A model generated the notes under the pieces. That model was not told the DNA's origin. It saw only the letters and a list, made by a program, of their open reading frames with translations, and made no database searches. This document shows, one piece after another, positions 55,937 to 64,000 of a stretch of DNA of 64,000 nt (positions are counted from its first letter, which is position 1; each line of letters opens with the position of its first letter). The stretch is from Tachinus rufipes (lineage: Eukaryota > Arthropoda > Insecta > Coleoptera > Staphylinidae), in the NCBI GenBank assembly GCA_963932245.1, contig OZ010749.1, positions 38,140,004 to 38,204,003 of the forward strand, in the 5' to 3' direction. A program made the translations under genes and the position numbers.

Positions 55937-58590
55937 TTAAAAATAATATTTGATTAATTAAATACACTTAAAATAAACGTTTCTATTTTTTAATTGGCAA
56001 CTTAACCATTATGATAAATAACAAATGCATATTTTTATAGAGTTAATCATTATTGAAAAATTAATACTCAGTATAAACATAATAAGAATAATAACATAAA
56101 GTAATTGTACTAGATTATAAATTAAATTATTAAATTATATGTATAATGGTGTTACGCAAGAACAAAAATTTTATTTGTGACAACGCTAACAATTAAAATA
56201 AATACATAATGAACAACGATGAACTATTTTAAAACTTTATTTAAAAAAAAAACAACAATTTTATTGATTATACATATAATATACAAATAAATAATAAAAT
56301 GTTTCTATGTTTTAATTAACAAAATTACCATTATAAAAAGTAGCAAATGTTTATTTTTATTTGGTTAATTATTAATAAAAAATATTAATTAATAGGTAAT
56401 TGTAGAAAATTGTGAAATGAACTATTAAATTATATGTACACTACAGTATTCACTAAAACAGAATGTTTCTATAGTAAAGATTTATTATCCTAGTAGAACA
56501 ATCAATAAATATGGCACATGTAGTACTCTCTTCAATCGTACCTGAATCAATTTAATAAAGTTTTATAAAAAAAATATAGGTTTATTTATTCTTTACCTTA
56601 AAATTGCAAACCAAATACCAATTGAGTGTAAAGTTGTTTCGTGTAACTAATAGGGATTGAAAACAACCACAAAGCTTCATCGGTAAAAAAATGTTATTCA
56701 ATATTTCATCATTATTTATATTGTAAACAACCTTTTCAATTACAATAAACAGCCTGTCAGGTGGTTTCTTCTAACAGGTGCATAATTTTTAATTTGTAAT
56801 TCACAACCTTTTTATAAGAAAGAAGAGAGTACGACCAGTGCCATCCTTATTGATAGTTCTACTGCGACTATAAAATCACTCTGTTCTTGTATAAACATTA
56901 TTGTACATATAACTTAAATATCCAATTCATAGTACGCATAACACATAATTCACATTATTTCAATTTTTCACTGCACTTTCAATTTATAATTTATTATTAA
57001 ATTGACTAAAACATATTTTTAATAAACATTAAAAATTAACAATGACTGTTATATAATTTAAATATTTAATTAACACTTCTGTTCAATCACAGTTTGTGCA
57101 TAACACACTTCACATTATTTAAAATTCATTCTATACTTCACAATTCACATTTTATTATAGTAAATTAACCTTTACCTTATTTTTAATAAATATAAAAAGT
57201 GACAAACGTCTATGAAAATTGACGTTTATTTTGGTGACTTTTAAGATTATTTTGTTCAAGGATAACAGGTTGACAAACTGGTACACACTAAACTCACTAA
57301 AAAAATTCCCAGAAATATTTGAAAATCCTCGGTCATTCTTGCCCACCCTGTACTTATATTCAAAAAAAGAAAAGAAAATGACCCAAAAAACTACAGCAGA
57401 ATCTGCTTGCTCTCTAATATCCAAAAAGTATTCACCAAAATCATATCTTAAAATTTAACAACACAAATACGAACCAGCGAGAAGCAGCAAAGTTTTCGCA
57501 CAAACAGGTCCACCATCGACGCAATATTTATACTATGTCAACTAATAGAAAAATCCATTGAGTTTATCACAACACTCTACTTCTGCTTTGTAGATTTTTC
57601 TAAAGACTTTAATACAATACAACTTAAGGACGTACTAAAGATTCTTCGCAAAAACAACATTGACAAAAAAACTTTTCAAGTAGTAAAAGAATTATTAAGA
57701 ATTATCAGAGGAAATCCCTGTATCAATTGGCATCAGACAAGGTGACAGCTGAAGCACTTGTCTCTTTAACATCATCATGAACCAAATAATAGAGAGAGTA
57801 AAACACACCAACATAGGTTACAACAGCGAAAACAAGAAATTTTAAATCCTAGGCTACGCAGATAATATAGTTCTCATGTCCAAAAACAAAGACGACTTAC
57901 AACGCCAAATCTCAAGCCAAAAGATACAATCAATGGTGATATTTAAAGATCCCGTACGATGTAAACTAGAAGTCAACAAAACACCGGTAGAGCAGGTTAT
58001 GCGATTTAAATATCTCAGGTTTAAAATATCAAGCGACAATAATAACAAAGCAGACGTGAAGACTCAGGCAACAAAGGCAGCAGTAATCTCAAGTGCTCTC
58101 CGCGATACAATATGGAGGAACATACATATGTCGACAAAGTAAAGTTTGAATAAATAAAACCTGTGTAAGACCAGTCTTAACATACGCATCTGAGACAAGA
58201 GCCGACACCACGAGAACCAAACAAATTGTCAGAACATTGAGATCCATTACCAGATTGATCCTACGCGACAGAGTACGCAGCAACAGGATTGGTGACATTT
58301 GTTCAGTACAGGACATTGTAATTTGGTCAAGAGACAGAAGAAAGTACTGGAGAGACCATGTCGGAAAAATGGGAAAGGACAGGATGGCGAAACAGTAGTC
58401 GCCTGTCATCAAGATCAAACACAAAACGACCTCTCGGAAAGCCGCCCAAACGATGGCACAAGAGGTGGACATCAAAGTCGCAGAAGTAATTTCAAGACCA
58501 AAAATATGAAAAAAACAGGGAGAAGCCCTAACAGAAGAAGAAATAAAAAAGAAGCATTATTGTAACCAAAGAAAAAAAAAATTATTAATG

Positions 58591-59959
58591 CAAATGTTAC
58601 TTTTGGTAAAAAATATAGCTTTTTACAATGTTTTAAAACAGTATATTAAATTGTTAATTGTTCATTGACAGTTGTTTTAATAATAATAATGCTTAATTTT
58701 ATTTACTAAATAAGCAATATATGTCTTGAATATAATATAAATAGACTTTTTAAGAAAATGCTTTATTTAACTAACTATAATTAGCTTTGCTTAAATTAGT
58801 TTTGTAAATCTAAATTACAAACACTTTAACCGGCAATGAGCTTTATAAAGCAATTGTTTTATAATCTACAACTTGTAAAGAGTAAAAATTTGAATAAAAC
58901 ACATTAAGAAAAACAAGCTCATTCGTGTCAGATATTCATTAATTTGCGTAAAGGTGCTAATATTTAGATAACAAAAGGTTATTTAATATACAAACCTTGT
59001 ACAAATAGAATTCAGTAGCTAGTTTAGAGTATGACGTGCAGATGGAGGTATAAGTGCAAGCACCTTGATAGAAATAGTGTGAATAATTAATTAATGTAGG
59101 TCAGGCGTGTAAAGACGGCGGTAATTAAAATTTTAATTATTTAACGTTATTAAACAAGACTGAGAATGTCGATAGATTTTAGCAGTTGGCAGAACTATTA
59201 CAAATTTTGAATAATGTTGTAAATGTAAAACGCAAGTTTGTTTTAAAATATTGTATTAAAACTATAAAAAAACTCAAAATACAAAGTTTGTATTGTATTT
59301 TTGTTAAATGAAACTTTAAAAAAAAATTTAAAATGATTGAGTGAAATTAATTCAGAAAATAACAAAATTTTAATTTATAAAATTAAAGATCCAATTGATA
59401 ACACTACAATACTTTTAAATAAATAAAGGAACATAATAGAATTTAGTATTGTATATATTGTATATATTGTATATATTATTTTATATTTTTATTATAGTTT
59501 TAGTTAGATATGGTTTTGATTTGTAATAATATTTATTTATTAGTCACAAATTAACTAATATTATACTTTAAAAGTATAAATATTGTATAAATTACACTTT
59601 CGGTTGCTAGTTTAAAGGTTGATAGAGTGTTGACCCATATTTCGTGACAATAACTTTAGTCCTTTTCGTTGTTTTGTGGCTTTACAAGCACAAAAGAAAA
59701 TATTTCAAGTGGAGATTTTACTTTATGTGAATGTAATAGCCAATCGGAAGTACATGGGAACAAATCTGATATATTTTTAGGCCGGTAAAGTAAGAGTTAT
59801 TGTGTATTGGATAGTGGTTTTGAAGAATGATTTAAGGGATATAGTGAAGAGCTGAAGGTGGATGGATTTTAAGATTTGTTGTGGATGTTCTCCAGGTGTA
59901 GTTTGGGTCTGTGCAGACTGTAGTAGATGATGATGTGGAGATTGTAGTAGTATTGTGAT
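58591..59959. other. AT-rich upstream region of slowpoke
   Basis: No gene or transposon recognised. It includes a short GTATATATT-type tandem run at 59450-59480. Confidence 0.45.
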
Positions 59960-60257
59960 GCGAGCTCACACATACAACAGGTGCAGGTTTCTAAATAGAT
60001 CGACCGGAATGGCGTCCTGGGCGGCGCGCGCTCCCTCAGCCATCGTCCCGGTATTGATTCCCGCAGCAGCAGCGGTCTCGAAGCGGCAGGCGTCAGTTCG
60101 TGCTGGCGGTCCGCAGCCTCCGCATATATACGACCCATATGCGACCGCCCCGGTGAAAGCAAGCTAAGCGGCGCGAGAGAGCGAGCGAGCAGCAGGCATC
60201 TTAGAAGGAGAGTTGGATGCCTCGACCGACGACGGTAGCGCCTGACGCGGCCGCGGT
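59960..60257 (+). promoter_or_regulatory. slo: GC/CpG-rich 5' leader and probable promoter of slowpoke
   Basis: A roughly 300-bp block rich in CpG within otherwise AT-rich DNA, directly upstream of the slowpoke start codon. Candidate core elements are an initiator-like TCAGTT at 60093-60098 and a CATATATAC TATA-like box at 60123-60131. A GA-rich stretch GCGAGAGAGCGAGCGAGC lies at 60173-60190. An in-frame TGA at 60243 precedes the ATG. Which element is used cannot be told; slowpoke has several promoters in Drosophila. Confidence 0.55.
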
Positions 60258-60594
60258 ATGACGAGCGAAGAAGCGGCCTCCGAGCCGCCGTCGCTTTCCG
60301 ACGCCGCGACCAACGTGACCGCGTTGGACCCGTGCCTCACCGAACGGAAGTATTGGTGCTTTCTGTTGTCCAGCATCTGCACGTTCCTAGCAGGGTTGCT
60401 CATAGTGCTGATATGGCGCGCCTTTGCCTTCCTCTGTTGTGCGAAGGAGGCGGAGTACGGGCCGAACGACCCCAAGCAGAAGGAGCAGAAGGCAGCCCGA
60501 GGCAAGCAGGAGTTCGAAGGCACGTTCATGACCGAGGCCAAGGACTGGGCGGGAGAACTCATTTCTGGCCAGACCACTACCGGTCGCATCCTGG
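60258..60594 (+). CDS. slo: Slowpoke BK channel alpha subunit, first coding exon
   Basis: Pore-forming subunit of the large-conductance calcium- and voltage-activated potassium channel of the plasma membrane in nerve and muscle. This exon gives residues 1-112 plus one base (donor CTG|GTATGA at 60594). It encodes an extracellular N-terminus (1-29, less conserved, with PCLTERKYW), the extra S0 helix (about 32-53, FLLSSICTFLAGLLIVLIWR), and the cytoplasmic S0-S1 linker with a CC pair (60-61; cysteines here are palmitoylated in mammals). Next are GPNDPKQKEQKA and FEGTFMTEAKDWAGELISGQ, then TTTGRIL just before S1. The linker is almost residue-for-residue the Drosophila Slo sequence. The ATG is the first after an in-frame stop at 60243. 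The rest of the gene lies beyond this window on the same strand. Confidence 0.95.
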
Positions 60595-61397
60595 TATGAA
60601 CAACCACAAAAAAACCACCCCATAAACAACAATAATAAAAATAAATAAACACAATCAACCCACCCACCACCCCCAAACAAAACCCAAAATCTCATCCAAA
60701 TACAGGGAAATCGTTTCGCGTTACGAGAGGGCGTAACCATGACCAGAGCGCAGCATCCACTGAAACGGAGCTTTCCACGAAAATTATTCTGCAAAATCTC
60801 ACATAATACACATTAAGCAGCTTCCCAGAAATCCCCCGATTGATCCGCAAAGAAATTCACAAAATTCAGGCACACTTAACACAAAGTTAACTGACATTAA
60901 CAAATTGTATTACATCGATTGACACGGAAAGTATGTCACATCTCAATCCATACTACAATTTGTTAATGGGACAGCAACCATAACAATAAAATGCAAACAC
61001 ACTCCAACAATCGATAGACAGCGAAATATAAACCCAAAAAGCACTTAAATTTACTACATTCTTAACGTAAATACACCTCATATCTGCCAACAAAGCGTGC
61101 GGAGGTGTTTCATAGAGTATAAAACACAACTAAAATGTATTATTCAGTACGTCGATACTCTATAAAATTATGTAATTTCAATACATTTTAGCAAAAATTA
61201 TATTTAGTTTATGTTATGGTAATAATGCGACAACTTTTAGTCTTCTGGCATTTGCACATTATATTCTATTATATCATTGTTTGTGTATTATTAATATTTA
61301 TTATAAATTGATTAAATATAACTACATCAAACCAAAAAAATATTTTGTAGTTGATTGATTAACTAAGAAATAATAAATCGTATTATATATTATAACA

Positions 61398-61470
61398 TTA
61401 GTTTTGTAAAATAAACTAAAACAAAATTAAAATAAACAGTCGTTTTTGTGAGTTTATTTTACAAAACTAA
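61398..61470. repeat. Perfect 20-bp inverted repeat, 33-nt loop
   Basis: TTAGTTTTGTAAAATAAACT (61398-61417) and its exact complement AGTTTATTTTACAAAACTAA (61451-61470). Could be a tiny MITE or an RNA hairpin. Confidence 0.85.
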
Positions 61471-62094
61471 TTAAACAACTCATTATACTTATTGTTAATA
61501 TACAATGTTTGTAATGATTATAATATATATAAATTATTTTAATTTTATATGGCATCGATTTGTATACCATTTTATTCTTAATAATAGACGACTAATACTA
61601 TATGTTTAACTTTAATTTAAAATCAATGAATCTAATAGAACCAAAAGCGGATTTTTACTGCACTAAACATGTTGGTTTATATAAAATGAGCTCAACCTTT
61701 TATCATTTTATGAAGTATCGAGAATATATTTAAATCTTTTTTTTTAATAATTTTTACTTTTTTCATTTTTTCATATTGTTGTTTTTGTAATAAAACCATA
61801 AAATAAAATTTAATAATTTGATATTATAAAATCTTTTTTTATGGTATAATACTATAACAAATATTTATGATGTTTTAGTTTTAAATTGATAATGGAAATT
61901 AAAAATATTATTGCCATTTTATAATTAAAATTAAAACCAATCATTTTTGGAATAATCTTGAAATACTGTTTTTTTTGTTAATTTGTTTTGTCTAAAATAG
62001 ATAACATTTTAGAATTTCAAAATCGTCGTGTAATTTAATGTTAATATTTACATGCTTTTAATCTCAAAAAAATAGTGGCACACAAAAACTTTGC

Positions 62095-62147
62095 ACGGCG
62101 TTAAATTACAAAATTTTGTCAGTCAAGATTTTGTAATTTAACGCCGT
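62095..62147. repeat. Perfect 20-bp inverted repeat, 13-nt loop
   Basis: ACGGCGTTAAATTACAAAAT and its exact complement ATTTTGTAATTTAACGCCGT around the loop TTTGTCAGTCAAG. The stem includes a CpG-containing ACGGCG end, unusual in this AT-rich intron. Confidence 0.9.
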
Positions 62148-63040
62148 CTAAATTTAGAATGTTTATTTGACTTGTTCATTTGCTATTCTAGCAGCAAATT
62201 CAAGATGTATATCATATTGTTGGTTACATAAAAATGTTATTATTATGGTACAACATTATTTTCAGTATGCTCCTAGCACACCGCCAGCCCAAAATCTACG
62301 CTAAACTTGGATTGAGTGAATAGTCTTAATAAGGATATTTAACCGCAGATTTTTGTGTTTTCAAACCCGTCTGGCTATAAAAGCTACATTGCTAAAGATT
62401 GTTTTTTTAATCTACTGTTGGTTGCTCCAAAAACCAACTAATAAACTAAATTGTAGATACAGTATGTAAGCTATAACAGATTAAAAGCGTTACCTTGGTT
62501 TGCAGTATTGTAACCAAAACCGCCGATCAGGTTTTCTTGAAGTTTTCAATTAATCTTTGCAATGCTTGTGGCATTCCTGGTTTTAGCAACAAATAAATTC
62601 ACAAATGTTAATCATTTTGCTTTATTTCATTAATACTCGAAATAATTTTGAATCAGGTTAATAAGGTTGTAGACTATAAAAAACTTTTATATATTAAGAA
62701 CGTTGTGCATTTTTTACTAACAATTTTAGGTAGTTACGCAAATTTGATGAATGTTTTACAAAGACTGGTTGATTACAATTTTGCAAAAACATTGTTCTTT
62801 ATTAAATTAACTTATTAGAAAAAAAAAATTGTCAGAGTATTAGGGCCGCCAACTGCAAAGAAATAACTTAAAGTTTTACTTTTTTGTTGTGTTTTTATTA
62901 TTTGCAATAACTATTAAATTTAGTCACAAATCTATTTGTACAAAACTAATTTTAAATCATAACAATAATATTTATTTCTACATTGAACTTATTTTTAAAT
63001 GTACGAGTATGTACTATTTTTATGGCAATTGTATTAATAT

Positions 63041-63770
63041 TATTCCGTTTTCCTCCATTTTATTATTTTGCAAAATCGTACATTTTTTATAGTTGGCTGA
63101 TGTTTTGTAAAATTAACATTCACTTTGACAGTTGTTAGTGCACAAGTTTTTATTGCTATGGCTGATTACTCAAATTCAGAAATAGCCGACATGCATTTTA
63201 TGTATGGTCGTGCTAATGGGATTGCCACCAAAGCGCGAAGTCTTTATGTAGAAGCTTATCTAAATCGCCAGATTCCTTCACATCGTATGTTTGGAAGAAT
63301 TCACCAGAGATTGAGAGATACCAGTTTACTTCAAAAACAGTGCTATCCTTCCGGCAGACCAAGGTCGGTATTTACTCCTAGAGCAGAACAAGAAATTATA
63401 GCACGGATAGAGCATAATCCGGGGAAGAATATCAGCCGAGGTAGGAATTGGTGCTACTCTTATTTGGAGAATACTCCACAAACAGCTGCTTTATTCATAT
63501 CATGTACAAAGAGTATAGGCCTTAAATTTAACTGATCATCAGGCACGTTTGATTTTTTAATTGCTGGTTTCTACGCAAGGATGCTGAAGACCCGCAATTT
63601 CTTGCCATTTTTTTTTTACGGGCGTAGCCAAGTTTAACACGAAATGGAGTTGTTAATTTTCATAATGCACATTGTTAAACCGACGAAAATCCCCATACTG
63701 TAATTGAATGTGGACATCAGACACGTTTTTTATTCAACATTTGGATGGGTGTTGTAGGTTTCTAGGAACA
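63041..63770 (+). mobile_element. DUF4817-type transposon fragment in slowpoke intron 1
   Basis: The transposase frame from ATG 63158 (MADYSNSEIADMHFMYGRAN, then GRPRSVFTPRAEQEIIARIE) matches the copy at 22616. It degrades after about 110 residues, and a remnant NIWMGVVG lies near 63740. Upstream sequence from 63041 matches that before 22616, but the terminal repeat is absent. Truncated at both ends. Confidence 0.75.
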
Positions 63771-64000
63771 AGATTTGTATGTCGTTATTTTTTATCTTAG
63801 TTGGTTAAAATGTCACTGTAAGGCATTAATCAAAATTTGCACAAAATGTCAGACCTTTCTGATATACGTGGAAGAATAGTATTTATTTTAGGTTACGTTA
63901 GACCGTTCAGCGGTTGGCAACCTATTTTTCAAATAATGAGTTATTTTTAAAATTACAAGTCTTATGAAACCAAAATGTTTTCAGTCGCAAACTTTGTGTT

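Larger units (their letters stand above)
55490..57350. mobile_element. 1861-bp TA-flanked non-coding transposon (Tc1/mariner-like MITE)
   Basis: The left end TAGGGTGGGCGAGAATGACC and the right end (57325-57350) are reverse complements over about 26 bp with two mismatches, and TA lies outside both (55488-55489, 57351-57352). The LINE continues on both sides. The interior has no transposase. It holds two tandem ~365-bp units (landmark TACATAATAAACAATGATGA at about 55662 and TACATAATGAACAACGATGA at 56203), the first of which contains another MITE. A second diverged tandem pair of about 165 bp follows (landmarks GCATAACACATAATTCAC near 56937 and GCATAACACACTTCAC near 57100). Confidence 0.85.
54700..58590 (+). 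mobile_element. RTE-like LINE, long copy split by a 1861-bp element
   Basis: From 54799: KIDHNKINNKDNVKKAWQKI, NTKQWFTEDVKKLAAEKRKA (the linker between endonuclease and RT) and KLKNRKTPG-like residues near 55340-55375. It is then interrupted at 55490. After 57351 it resumes with KKEKKMTQKTTAESACSLIS (an out-of-frame NYSRICLLSNIQKVFTKII), CFVDFSKDFNTIQLKDVLKI (57576-57640), YADNIVLMSKNKDDL (57854-57900), the C-terminal region to 58560, and a short A-rich tail. Endonuclease sequence was not found. Frames are broken. Confidence 0.85.
60595..63040 (+). other. Slowpoke intron 1, AT-rich, with two perfect hairpins
   Basis: No coding exon is recognised between the donor and the end of the window, and S1 is not present. 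Apart from the two inverted repeats listed separately and the transposon piece at 63041, nothing is seen. Confidence 0.7.

Noticed and set aside
59955..60167. 70-codon plus-strand frame upstream of slowpoke as a separate gene or uORF
   Set aside because: No family match, and CpG-rich DNA gives long chance frames. It could be a uORF only if transcription starts this far upstream, which I cannot show.
59869..60794. Long minus-strand frames over the slowpoke leader and exon
   Set aside because: GC-rich shadow frames opposite a well-supported gene. The plus-strand sequence matches Slowpoke.
1..64000. CRISPR arrays, prokaryotic operons, phage defence systems
   Set aside because: Spliced genes, LINEs, SINEs and AT-rich intergenic DNA show an animal nuclear genome. 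No spaced identical repeats of CRISPR type were seen.

Overview
This is an AT-rich, repeat-dense nuclear window from an insect; I cannot fix the order from sequence alone. Two host genes are visible, both on the + strand. (1) A FAM149B1-like gene: an N-terminal exon at 18129-18508 and a C-terminal exon at 39091-39619, separated by a 20.6 kb intron packed with transposons. (2) The first coding exon of slowpoke (BK-type calcium-activated potassium channel, alpha subunit) at 60258-60594. It follows a GC/CpG-rich leader at 59960-60257 that stands out from the AT-rich surroundings, and its first intron runs off the window.

Almost everything else is transposon debris, much of it nested. From left to right: a mariner-type relic (632-1854); RTE-like LINE relics on the minus strand (2200-6560); an R1-like LINE split by a 3.66 kb fold-back element, which is itself split by another LINE (9070-13860); a DUF4817-type Tc1/mariner relic (14330-15343); and a LINE piece (16480-17000). 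The FAM149B1-like intron then holds LINEs, a 5S-rRNA-derived SINE, a nearly intact 1558-bp Tc1/mariner-type element with two identical 121-bp inverted repeats (25560-27117), a PIF/Harbinger-type MITE with TAA duplications (30914-31549), an RTE-like LINE carrying a tRNA-derived SINE with 9-bp duplications (32230-35365), and a jockey/CR1-like LINE hit twice by DNA transposons (35680-38240).

Between the two genes lie a broken errantivirus-like LTR element on the minus strand (about 41200-53750), whose reverse-transcriptase core is missing where an A-rich LINE now sits; a 766-bp deletion derivative of the 1558-bp element (45266-46031); an element with long inverted repeats coding for an unnamed repetitive insect protein (50880-52870); and an RTE-like LINE split by a 1861-bp TA-flanked element (55490-57350). 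The last contains a 176-bp palindromic MITE with a hammerhead-ribozyme-like core.

The most interesting items are the identical-TIR element and its deletion derivative (recent activity), the hammerhead-like palindrome, the fold-back element with tandem 0.54 kb units in its arms, the 7-bp duplication that breaks a LINE at its catalytic YADD motif, and the unnamed long-TIR element. No CRISPR, operon or prokaryotic system is present. Protein assignments rest on recalled family sequences, not on searches.
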